A DNA stretch of 64,000 nt, from assembly GCA_947000775.1 (NCBI GenBank), contig CAMQGK010000242.1, forward strand, positions 4,585,001 through 4,649,000, in the 5' to 3' direction. Numbering within the stretch: the stretch's first letter is position 1; each line of letters starts with the position of its first letter. The DNA is from Pterois miles (taxonomy: Eukaryota; Chordata; Actinopteri; Perciformes; Scorpaenidae). This document shows, in pieces, positions 1 through 11,200 of the stretch. A program made the position numbers and the translations under genes. The notes under the pieces were generated by a model. The model saw nothing but the letters and a program-made list of their open reading frames with translations. It was not told where the DNA came from and did no database searches.

Positions 1-200
1 AGTTTACCGTTTATTAGGGCCATCCATCAATTAAAAACTATATAATCCTCTTATCAACATGGGAGTGGACAAATATGCTGCCTTATGCAAATCTATGTAT
101 GTATTTATTATTGGAAATCAATTAACACAAAACAATGACAAACAATGAACCCTCACAGGTACTGTATTCAGCATAAAAAATATGCTCAAATCACAACATG
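1..200 (+). mobile_element. MITE fragment, copy 1 of a dispersed family
   Basis: The stretch around 50-190 (CTTATCAACATGGGAGTGG, then the ACAATGAC and CCCTCACAGG motifs) recurs in the same order about 334 bp further on and again near 3,700. I recognise the consensus as an abundant fish non-autonomous DNA transposon whose ends begin AGGGCTGTCA. This copy has no visible 5' terminus because the window starts inside it. Superfamily (possibly hAT) is inferred. Confidence 0.5.
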
Positions 201-250
201 GCAAAAAAAATTTCATAGAATAATATGAAAAACGTGACTTCATAGCATGT

Positions 251-690
251 GGGGCTGTCAGTCGATTAAAATATTTAATTGCATGATTGTTCATAGTTTA
301 TCACAATTGTTTGCAAATTAATCACATTTTTTTTAGCTGTTGAAAATGTACCATATAAGGACATTTGTCAAGTATTTAATACTCTTATCAACCTGGGAGT
401 GGACAAATATGCTGCTTTTTGCTGCTATGCAAAATGTCCAAATACATTTATTATTGTAAATCAATTAACAACATAAAACAATGACAGATATTGTCCAGAA
501 ACCCTCACAGGTTCTGACTTTAGCATCAAAATCTGCTCCAATCAAAACATGTAAACTGCAGCCCAACAGGCAACAGCAGCTGTCAGTGTGTCAGAGTGCT
601 GACTTGACTATGACTTGATCCAGACTGACTGGGACTATATAAAGTGGGATGTCTGTAAAGGGGAGACTGGGGGGGACCAAGAGAACCAAT
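251..690 (+). mobile_element. MITE, copy 2, with 5' terminus
   Basis: Begins at GGGGCTGTCAGTCGATTAAA, a typical terminus of this family, then gives the same internal order as copy 1 (ATCAACCTGGGAGTGGAC at about 385-405, CCCTCACAGG at about 500). The internal stretch with CTGTCAGTGTGTCAGAGTG and AAAGGGGAGACT also belongs to the family as I remember it. The 3' side dissolves into a purine-rich tract, so the far terminus is lost. No coding capacity is visible. Confidence 0.55.
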
Positions 691-867
691 TAACATTCAA
701 ACATGGGGGGTAAGAGGAAAGGGGACCATTTTCCTTGAAAAAATTAAGAAGAAGTGGGGGGGTTATTTAACTTCCATAAAAGGTAGGGTGAGGGGGTGGG
801 GGGATGGATTTTTTAATTATTTTGGTTAGGGAGAATTTCTCTACTAAAAAAAAAAAAAGGAAAAAAA

Positions 868-899
<32 letters not shown>

Positions 900-1095
900 A
901 AAAAAAAAAAGTAAAGAGTAAGGAGGAAATTACTGAGGGGGGGTAATGAATGAGAAGAAAAAAAAAAAAAAAGAAATGGGGGAGGGAGGGAAGCAGCTGG
1001 GGGGGGGGAGAAAAAAAAGAAGGAAAAAAAAATGATAGAAAGGGGGGGGGGGGGAGAGGGAGAGGAAGAAAAAAAAAAATAAAAAAATATTTAAA
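665..1095 (+). repeat. Purine-rich low-complexity tract
   Basis: About 400 bp made almost only of A and G on the plus strand, with A runs of more than 20, G runs of 8-14 and few pyrimidine interruptions. Poly-A and poly-G blocks alternate. The reading frame on the complementary strand (F- and P-rich peptide) is a by-product of composition. Tracts like this are error-prone in assembly. Confidence 0.8.
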
Positions 1096-1852
1096 ATAAT
1101 GATTTTTGTCATTGCTTTGCTCCTGTGCTGGTACTCCTGTCTGTTTCTACAAACCCATCTACTGAAGAAGTACCTCATGCAACCACACTGATAAACACTA
1201 ACTATCCCTTTAAGAGGTGATTTATCAAGACAGGCAACTAGATTCATTGTAATCATAGTTTAGTTTGCGGTTACCTGTCCGTGTTGTCACTCCTAAGATT
1301 TGCCCTATCCAAGAAAATTTGATTTTCCTTTTTATTTTAGTTTAATGTTGATTAATCCACTTAAGAAAAGGATCTGCGCTTCACTAATGCAACGATAGAG
1401 GCAGTTTGAGAAATAGCACAAAAATGCTAAGTTGTTTGCTTTGGAATAGGAAAGAGCAGCTAAAGAGAAAGACTAGAGGCGTGATCTGAACTCACTGTTC
1501 AACTACAATCAATAATTTATGCACTCACTTAAAGCACTTATTAACGGCGGCCCTGAGAGCTCCACACGCTGCAGCTAAAGAAAGCAAACAGACAAAACAG
1601 CATCAAATAGAGGAAACAACGAATCAACAGCACATATGCAGCATAACAGAACAAATCTGTCAATGTTTCCTCACTTTGCCTTATTTGTGTTTTTTCGGGC
1701 TGCAGTACGTTGAGCTCTGAGCCGCCGTTCGCCTGGAATTCATCACCAAAAAACAAAAAAAGGCAAAACAACAAGAAATACAAACATTAAAAGGCAGTAA
1801 CTTGATTAATTTAGAGACTGTTCATCTGATCTGACTTGTCTTTGGAGTGCAG
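1096..1852. other. Unassigned sequence
   Basis: No gene, RNA or recognised repeat. A minus-strand frame at 1541-1783 contains a short QSEETLTDL stretch that faintly recalls the C-terminus of PLEKHA3. Splice phase does not fit and most of the frame has no likeness to that protein, so I do not call it. Confidence 0.4.
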
Positions 1853-1985
1853 GCGACAAAAAACTGACGCAAAGAGCTGCAGATCAAACTGGAGTCCGCT
1901 GAACTACGAAGGGAAGAATGACGGCACGTTTAATGGATTCATCACATTTGTGCAGACTTTGGCATCTGAGGCTCCTCAGCTCTCG
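1853..1985 (+). CDS. Putative internal exon of an unidentified gene
   Basis: A 133-bp open stretch lies between a 3' splice-site-like GTGCAG and a consensus donor GGTGAGTAC. Only one frame is open across it: one carried-over base plus 44 codons, giving a peptide that includes LNYEGKNDGTFNGFITFVQ and ends LASEAPQLS. Amino-acid composition is protein-like rather than low-complexity. I do not recognise the family. Another frame reads KELQIKLESAELRREE before a stop, which weakens confidence in frame choice. It may belong with the putative exon at 5145-5222. Confidence 0.3.
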
Positions 1986-2599
1986 GTGAGTACAGACTCT
2001 TTTACAGTTTTACATCAAAAATATGAGCAAGCATGTTGGCAACAGAAGTGTTTTGTCCCAACCATCTAGACGAGTTAGTGAGATTTAAACTCTGAATTAA
2101 AGCTGCATCAAATGTCTGGTTGTCGCGTTTCAGAGCATTTTGACTGTTTCAGAGCAACAGGTGTTTCGGTTTAACTCGTGACTGTGATAACTGGTGACTT
2201 TCAGCCAAATGTGTCTGATTGCTTGTAGTAACCGATAAGTAACATTATGCATTTTAACTGGTTAACGCTATAGATTAAAGGGTAAAAAGAAATATTAATA
2301 ATTAATTAAAAAGCTGAGAAAAACTCAGAGGAGCAGCTCGTCACTCTAAGGAGAAAAGGTGGTCCACCTTAAGAGAGAGCCGGCGCAGATACAGGAAGCT
2401 GGCTTAGCTAGCAGCTGCTAACGTAGCACAAACACACTGTTTGTCGGACAATCGCTACCGTTAATCCGGGCAGACACACAGCTGACAGCCTGCTAAACTA
2501 AACTAAATATGTGGTGGAGACTTTTCCTGTGAAAGAGGCTGCATGTCTGTGACACTACACAAAGCACCGTGGCTGCTAACGCTTCCGGAGACAGTGAAC

Positions 2600-2985
2600 G
2601 CAGCACCGTGTTTGCTGCAGTAGCTCTCCTGACGGTGAACTGGAGACCTGAATGCAGCACCATGGCTGCTACAGTAACTCTCCTGATGGTGAACAGGAGA
2701 CAGTGAATGCAGCACCGTGGCTGCTACAGTAACTCTCCTGATGGTGAACTGGACACAGTGAACGCAGCACCGTGGCTGCTACAGTAACTTTCCTGATGGT
2801 GAACAGGAGACAGTGAATGCAGCACCGTGGCTGCTACAGTAACTCTCCTGATGGTGAACTGGAGACCTGAATGCAGCACCATGGCTGCAACAGTAACTTT
2901 CCTGATGGTGAACAGGAGACAGTGAATGCAGCACCGTGGCTGCTACAGTAACTCTCCTGATGGTGAACTGTTGACTCAGTAATCT
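2600..2985 (+). repeat. 55-bp minisatellite, 7 copies
   Basis: The CAGCACC motif recurs at about 2601, 2655, 2710, 2765, 2820, 2874 and 2929, a period of 54-55 bp. Each unit carries CAGCACCGTGGCTGCTAC and AACT(C/T)TCCTGATGGTGAAC. Units differ by a few substitutions, for example GAGACAG versus GAGACCT. The minus-strand frames through it (SPVHHQESYC-type peptide) are periodic by-products. Confidence 0.85.
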
Positions 2986-3634
2986 GTTGTGCTCATACAC
3001 TGCAGCTGGCTCACCGCTGCATGTGAAGCACAAATCTTCTTGGTCAATAATGGGTTAACGAGGGTCTGTTATTGGCTAAGAACATTTTCCTAAATTGGCA
3101 TCCCTAATTGGTGTCGATACTAAACATGTATTTAAACTGACGGGAGGCTTTACGACGACACCTACATGTTCTTTTTGTGTTTTCAAAAGCTGCCGTCACC
3201 AGCTGAAACGGTCCTCGTTAAACCCGAACACCTCTCTGGCTGCAGGCTGTTAACGTGTTGATGATCAAACGTGCTCGTATTTGAAGCGGCCATTTTAAAA
3301 CTCTTGAGTCCATGTATTTCACGTTCTGTACACGACCACAGATGCTTGTAATTTTTCACTGGTGTAACGTCACACGCGGGGTTTCCACCAAATACATGCT
3401 TAAATCTGGCCACAGGGATGTCACAATACCAGAAATTCAGTAGTCGATACTTTCACAAATCTCAACACCCTTTCAATAACACAGAAACAATAAATCCCTC
3501 ACAACATCCACTCCTTTATTACTATTATTATCATAATTCACTCTCTAATATCTGCTTTATATTGTTTGAAAACATCTCTTTCAAAAAACTGGATTTATTC
3601 AGGTTTCTCATCATGAACTATGTAAAATATCAAT

Positions 3635-3790
3635 TGTGATTTGTTGATAGTTAATCATACATTTTTATCTGTTCAAATGTAACGTTTAAGGGAGTTTTGT
3701 CAAGTATTTAATATTCTTATCAACATGGGAGTGGACAAATATACTTTATGCAAATTACTGTATATATTTATTAGGATATTATTAACATCC
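3635..3790 (+). mobile_element. MITE fragment, copy 3
   Basis: Contains TTGTCAAGTATTTAATATTC and ATCAACATGGGAGTGGAC at 3700-3740, the same order as in the two copies at the window start. The preceding TTAATCATAC and ATCTGTTCAAATGTA also match the family 5' part. Truncated on both sides. Confidence 0.5.
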
Positions 3791-3880
3791 CTATATTGTA
3801 GAAAAACAAATGTCACGTTTTCAGAATTTTGGCATTGACTCGGTACTGAAGAATCGGCTCTCGTGACATCCCAACTGAAT

Positions 3881-3932
3881 ACTAAGATAAGAGATAAGAT
3901 ATTCCTTTATTAGTCCCACAGTGGGGAAATTT
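3881..3932 (-). mobile_element. SINE/LINE 3' tail fragment
   Basis: Reads, on the plus strand, a degenerate ATAAGATA repeat, TTCCTTTATTAGTCCCACAG, TGGGGAAATT. This is the reverse complement of the tail that ends the complete SINE at 29669-29968. Only the tail is present. Confidence 0.6.
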
Positions 3933-4887
3933 ACAATACTGAGCCGCTTGTTAAAGTATTTGACTGACTCACGAATAGCACACGGATCTGGCAGTCTGTC
4001 GCCATTTGCCAGCGTCAGTTTGTTTAGGTTGCATTCGTGACCTTCGGCGGTTAATGCCGTGGCACTCCGCCGTACCTGCATTGCCAAACGGTGTGCACAC
4101 TTACGTCATTGTTTACCGACTGCAGCAGAATCTATACTGTAACAGAGAGAAGCCGTTTATCACTCTGGTTTCATCCTCACCTATTCACCGACCGCTACTG
4201 CCAACCTCAAAGACAAGAAGCTGGAAGCAGGAAGAGATGCAGAAGATGTTTGGCAAGTTCGTGAGTATGTGAAAAAGGCAGAAAACACTGTACGATAAGA
4301 TGCCTTTGATTTCAACATCCCATTGTTAACGCCAAAAAAAAAAAAAAAAAAAAGAGGATGACATGACCTCCAAAATTCAACATTTCTTGCACATTCTCAG
4401 GTCAGTTTAAAGCAACAATCCATCCAGTCATCAGTATTCATACTGTGCCAGGGAGCTGCCTACTACAATCAATAATCCTCATCTGGTTTCCACTCAGAAA
4501 GTCGTACTGCTCAGTACAGTTACTATTATTTTCATTCAGTTTGTTCACAGATTTTTCCAGGATTTTAACTTCACAATCCCTCCAAACTTCATCATCTCCA
4601 AGCGTGTGTCCACAGTGGCTACCTCAGCAGGTGAAAGCATCATATACTTCATACTCACAATACTCAGGGTCAAGTCCCGCTGTCTCTCCAGTGTGTAACT
4701 CAAACACTTAAAGACAGCATTCAGGAAAGAAAAACAAACATTACAAATCCAAAGTGCACATGTTTGGCAATCAGCTGACTTCAGAGAAAAAGTACAAGAA
4801 GGACAATCCTAGAGGAGATCTGTCGGCTCATCCTCTGTTCAGTGAGGTTGTCAGGAGCTTGACCTCTCGGAGTCCAGCGGGGTCGTG
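3933..4887. other. Unassigned sequence
   Basis: No firm feature. A plus-strand frame ends at a donor-like GTGAGTATG (about 4261) after the peptide KTRSWKQEEMQKMFGKF, which could be a decayed or real exon of the unknown gene on this strand. A short poly-A lies at 4335-4353. Confidence 0.3.
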
Positions 4888-5083
4888 ATGGACGTCGGGC
4901 GTTCAGATGGACGCCGGGCGCTCAGATGGACGCCGGGCGCTCAGATGGACGCCGGGCGCTCAGAGGGACGCCGGGCGCTCAGAGGGACGCCGGGCGCTCA
5001 GATGGACGCCGGGCGCTCAGATGGACGTCGGGCGCTCAGATGGACGCCGGGCGCTCAGATGGACGCCGGGCGCTCAGATGGAC
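4888..5083 (+). repeat. GC-rich 19-bp minisatellite, about 10 copies
   Basis: Unit GATGGACGCCGGGCGCTCA (19 bp) is repeated head to tail, with GTCGGGCGTTCA variants at the edge and in one middle unit and AGAGGGAC variants in two adjacent units. Because 19 is not a multiple of 3 and the unit has no stop, all three plus frames stay open and spell the same cyclic 19-residue peptide in different registers. It is CpG-dense, unlike the AT-rich DNA around it. Confidence 0.9.
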
Positions 5084-5144
5084 AGGTCAGTGTCTGTGTC
5101 AGTGGGTGTGGTCTTTGGGCTCACGCTGCCTCCTCTCTCTTCAG

Positions 5145-5222
5145 GAATGGAGGACGAGTCGCCGTTCACACTGAGCAGCACACCTGGAACACGAACAAGG
5201 AGTGAACACACAACTTCGACAG
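5145..5222 (+). CDS. Putative internal exon of an unidentified gene
   Basis: A strong pyrimidine tract and acceptor (CCTCTCTCTTCAG) precede a 78-bp segment that ends at a consensus donor AGGTGAGT. Only one of three frames is open across it: 2 + 25 codons + 1, reading MEDESPFTLSSTPGTRTR then SEHTTST. The S/T-rich peptide looks like disordered protein. I do not recognise it. An ATG opens it, so it could be a first coding exon. It lies directly at the left edge of the giant satellite. Confidence 0.4.
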
Positions 5223-5286
5223 GTGAGTTGTCTGTATTTAGTAGTAGTAGTTGAGGTTGTGGAAGAAGTATTGAGATCTGATTAGA

Positions 5287-8200
5287 CTATCACTTTTTTT
5301 TGTCATTTTCGGACATGCTATACTATGACTAGTTCAGGAATTTTTTGCAGGGCTGTCAACTGATTCAAATGTTTGATTTTCGACATAGTATGCTCTTACT
5401 TTTTTTTAACATACCATACGCTGACTTTTTTTTCATGAAATTTTTTGGCATGAGTTTTTAGAACCAAATTATAATATACTATGACTTTTTGTTACACTTT
5501 TTGACATACTATATTAACATTTTTCAACATGGTGTGCTATTACTTTTTTTTTTGACATGCTATACTAAGACTTGTTTTTGTGAAACATTCTTTTGTTGAA
5601 ATTACAATACCATGACTTTTTTCATGGCATACGAGAGTATGACTCTTTAATTGTTTGACATACTATACAATGAATTTTTATTGACAGTGTACTAATCCTT
5701 TTTTAAAGAACTTTATACATACTAATTCCTTTTTTGAATTTCTTGAGAAAAAGACATACTGACTTTTTTTCGACATCCTATACTGACTTTTTTCGACATA
5801 CTATACTATGACTTTTTGTGACATACTGTACTGACTTTTTTCTACATACTATGACTTTTTTTCGACATACTATACTATGACTTTTTTTCGACATACTATA
5901 CTATGACTTTTTTTCGACATACTATACTGTGACTTTTTTCGACATACTAAACTGACTTTTTTTCGACATACTATACAATAACGTTTTTCGACATACTATA
6001 CTGTGACTTTTTTTCGACATACTATACTGTGACTTTTTTTCGACATACTATACTATGACTTTTTTCGACAAACTATACTGAATTTTTTTCGACATACTAT
6101 ACTATGACTTTTTTCGACATACTATACTCACTTTTTTCGACATAATATACTGTGACTTTTTTTTCGACGTACTATACTGTGACTTTTTTCGACATACTAT
6201 GCTTGACTTTTTTTAGACGTACAATACTATGACTTTTTATGTACATAATATACCATGACTTTGTCGAAGTGCTATACTATGACTTTTTTTCGACATACTA
6301 TACTATGAATTTTTTTCGACATATTTTACTATGACTTTTTTTCGACATACTATACTATGACTTTTTCGACATACTATACCATGACTTTTGTCGACATACT
6401 ATACTATGACTTTTTTCGACATACTATACTGACTTTTTTTGATATACTATACTATGACTTTTTTGAATTTTATGACTTTTTTTACTATATTATACTTATA
6501 CTATGACTTTTTATGCACATAAGATACCATGACTGTCGAAATATTATACTGACTTTTTCCGACATACTATACTATGCCTTTTTTTCGACGTACAATACTG
6601 ACTTTTTATGTACATAAGATACCATGACTGTCGAAATACTATACTATGACTTTTTTTTAAATAATTTTCGCATCTTCTTGCTTTTTATACTCTTTATGAC
6701 TTTTTTTTGACATACTATAACGTTTTTCGACATACTATACGATTTTTATACTATGACTTTTTTTCAACATACTATACTGTGACTTTTTTTTCGACATAGT
6801 ATACTGACTTTTTTTCGACATACTATACGATAACTTTTTTCGACATACTACACTGACTTTTTTTCGACATACTATACAATAACGTTTTTTGACATACTAT
6901 ACTGTGACTTTTTTTCGACATCCTATACTATGACTTTTTTTCGACATACTGTACTCACTTCTTTCGACATAATATACTGTGACTTCTTTTGAACCTACTA
7001 TACTGTGACTTTTTTCGACATGTTACACTATGACTTTTTTTTCGACATTCTGTATGACTTTTTTCGACATACTATGCTATGACTTTTTTTCGACATTCTA
7101 TGACTTTTTTCGACATACTATGCTATGACTTTTTTTTAGACGTACAATACTATGACTTTTTATGTACATAATATACCATGACTTTGTCGAAGTGCTATAC
7201 TATGACTTTTTTTCGACATACTATACTATGACTTTTTTTCGACATACTATACTGACTTTTTTCAACATACTATACTATGACTTTTTTTCGACATACTATA
7301 CTGACTTTTTTTCAACATACTATACTATGACTTTTTTTCGACGTAGTATACTGACTTTTTTTCGACATACTATACTATAAATTTTTCGACATACCATACT
7401 GACTTTTTTCGACATACTATACTGACTTTTTTCGACGTACTATATTATGACTTTTTTTCGACATACTATACTGTGACTTTTTTTCGACATCCTATACTAT
7501 GACTTTTTTTCGACATACTGTACTCACTTCTTTCGACATAATATACTGTGACTTCTTTTGAACTTACTATACTGTGACTTTTTTCGACATGTTACACTAT
7601 GACTTTTTTTTCGACATTCTGTATGACTTTTTTCGACATACTATGACTTTTTTTAGACGTACAATACTATGACTTTTTATGTACATAATATACCATGACT
7701 TTGTCGAAGTGCTATACTATGACTTTTTTTCGACATACTATACTATGACTTTTTTTCGACATACTATACTGACTTTTTTTCAATATACTATAAAATGACT
7801 TTTTTTCAACATACTATACTATGACTTTTTTTCGACGTAGTATACTGACTTTTTTTAATATACTATAAAATGATTTTTTAAATACTATACTATGATTTTT
7901 TGACTTAGTATACTATTTTTCGACATACTATACTATAAATTTTTCGACATACCATACTGACTTTTTTTCGACATACTATACTGACTTTTTTCGACATACG
8001 ACTACTACTACGACTTTTCTTAGAATACTATACAATGACTTTTCTTCGACATACTATACTATGACTTTATGTACATAAGAAACCATGACTTTGTCGAAAT
8101 ACTATGACTTTATTTCGACATACTATACTCTGACTTTTTTCGACATACTATACTTGACTTTTTTTCGACATACTATACTGACTTTTTTTCGACATACGAT

Positions 8201-11200
8201 GCTGTGACTTTTTTTCGACATACTATACTAGGACTTTTTTTTGACATATTATACTATGACTTTTTTTCAACATACTATACTGTGACTTTTTTTCGACATA
8301 CTATACCATGCCTTTTTTCGACATACTGTACGGACTTTTTTTTACGACATATTTTACTATGACTTTTTTTCAACATACTATACTGTGACTATTTTTTGAC
8401 ATAGCATACTGACTTTTTTTCGACATACTATACTATAACTTTTTTATACATACTATACTAGGACTCTTTTTGACGTACTGTCGAAGTACTATACCTTGAC
8501 TTTTTTTCTACATACTATACTATGGCTTTTTTTCGACATACTGTACAGACTTTTTTTCGACATATTTTACTGTGACTTTTTTTCAACATACTATACTGTG
8601 ACTTTTTTTCGACATACTATACTATGACTTTTTTCGACATACTATACTGAATTTTTTTGACATACTTTACTGTGACTTTTTTCTACACACTATACTATGA
8701 CTTTTATCGACATACTATACTATGACTTTTGACATACTATACTGACTTTTTTTCGACATACTATACTATGCCTTTTTTTTCGATGTACAATACTATGACT
8801 TTTTATGTACATAAAATACCATGACTGTTGAATTACGATACTATGACTTTTTTTCGACATACTATACAATGACCTTTTTTTCGACATACTATACTATAAC
8901 GTTTTTCGACATACTATACTGACTTTATTTCGACATACTATACTATGACTTTTTTCGACATACTATACTGTGATTTTTTTTCGACATACTACACTAGGAC
9001 TTTTTTTTGGCAGTATTATACTATGACTTTCTTTTTCAACATACTATACCATGACTTTTTTCTACATACTATACTATGGCTTTTTTTTTCGACATACTGT
9101 ACGGACTTTTTTTGACCTATTTTACTATGACTTTTTTTCAACATACTACACTGTGACTTTTTTTCGACATACTATACTATGACTTTTTTCGAATGCTATA
9201 CTATGACTGTTTTTCGAGATACTGTACTCACTTTTGTCACCATACTACACTATGACTTTTTTTGATACTTACTGAATTTTTTTGACATGCTATACTATGA
9301 CTTTTTTCGACATACTATACTATGACTTTTTTAGAGTACTTTACAATGAGTTTTTTTCAACATACTATACTGTGACTTTTTTAAACATATTATACTATGA
9401 CTTTTTATGTACATAAGATAACGTGACTTTGTTAAAATACTATATTATGACTTTTTTTCGACATACTATACTATGACTTTTTTAGAGTACTTTACAATGA
9501 GTTTTTTTCAAATATAAACTGTGACTTTTTTAAACATTATACTATGACTTTTTATGTACATAAGATAACGTGACTTTGTTAAAATACTATATTATGACTT
9601 TTTTTCGACATACTATACTGACTGTTTTCGACATACAGCGACTTTTTTCGACATTCTATACGATGACTTTTCAACATACTATACTGTGACGTTTTTTCGA
9701 CGTAGTATACTGACTTTTTTCGACATACTATGCTATGACTTTTTTCGACGTAGTATACTGACTTTTTTCGACATACTATGCTATGACTTTTTTCGACATA
9801 CTATACTGAATTTTTTTCGACATACTATTCTGACTTTTTTCGACATACTATACGATGACTTTTTTCGACATACTATACTCTGATTCTTTTTTCGACATAC
9901 TATACTAGGACTTTTTTTTTCGACATATTATACTATGACTTTCTTTTTCAACATACTATACTATAAATTTTTCGACATACCATACTGACTTTTTTTCGAC
10001 AAACTATACTCTGACTTTTTTGCTCTTCTTCGCTAACTGACTTTTTTTCGACATACTATACTATGGCTTTTTTCGACATACGATACTGACTTTTTTTCGA
10101 CATACTATACTGGGACTTTTTTTCGACATATTATACTATGACTTTTTTTCAACATACTATGCTGTGACTTTTTTTCGACATATTATACTATGACTTTTTT
10201 TCGACATACTATACCATGCCTTTTTTCGACATACTGTACGGACTTTTTTTTCGACATATTTTACGATGACTTTTTTTCAACATACTATACTGTGACTATT
10301 TTTCGACATAGCATACTGACTTTTTTTCGACATACTATACTATAACTTTTTTAGACATACTATACTAGGACTCTTTTTGACGTACTGTCGAAGTACTATA
10401 CCATGACTTTTTTTCTACATACTATACTATGGCTTTTTTTCGACATACTGTACAGACTTTTTTCGACATATTTTACTATGACTTTTTTTCAACATACTAT
10501 ACTGTGACTTTTTTTCGACATACTATACTGTGACTTTTTTTCGACATACTATACTGAATTTTTTTGACATACTATACTGTGACTTTTTTCTACATACTAT
10601 ACTATGACTTTTATCGACATACTATACTATGACTTTTGACATACTATACTGACTTTTTTTCGACATACTATACTATGCCTTTTTTTTCGATGTACAATAC
10701 TATGACTTTTTATGTACATAAAATACCATGACTGTTGAATTACGATACTATGACTTTTTTTTCGACATACTATACTATGACCTTTTTTCGACATACTATA
10801 CTATGACGTTTTTCGACATACTATACTATGAGCTTTTTTTTCGACATACTATACTATGACTTTTTTTCGACATACTATACTGTGATTTTTTTTCGACATA
10901 CTATACTAGGACTTTTTTTCGACATATTATACTGACTTTCTTTTTTTCAACATACTATACTCTGACTTTTTTCAACATACTATACTATAAATTTTTCGAC
11001 ATACCATACTGACTTTTTTTCGACAAACTATACTCTGACTTTTTTCGACATACTATACTATGACTTTTTTCGCATACTTCTGTGACTTTTTTTCGACATA
11101 CTATACTTGACTTTTTTAAATATTACTCTCTTTTTTGAAATAAAATATGGTTCTTTTGAACTTACTATGCTGTGACTTTTTTTTTTTTCGACATACTATA

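Noticed and set aside
1541..1783. Last exon of plekha3 on the minus strand (QSEETLTDL likeness)
   Set aside because: The acceptor at ATTCCAG gives phase 0, but exon 7 leaves one base; the frame is otherwise unlike the family and has a hydrophobic end.
4885..5254. Arg/Gly-rich proteins of 82-115 residues
   Set aside because: Same peptide in three frames of a 19-bp minisatellite; only the small exon at 5145-5222 has splice signals.
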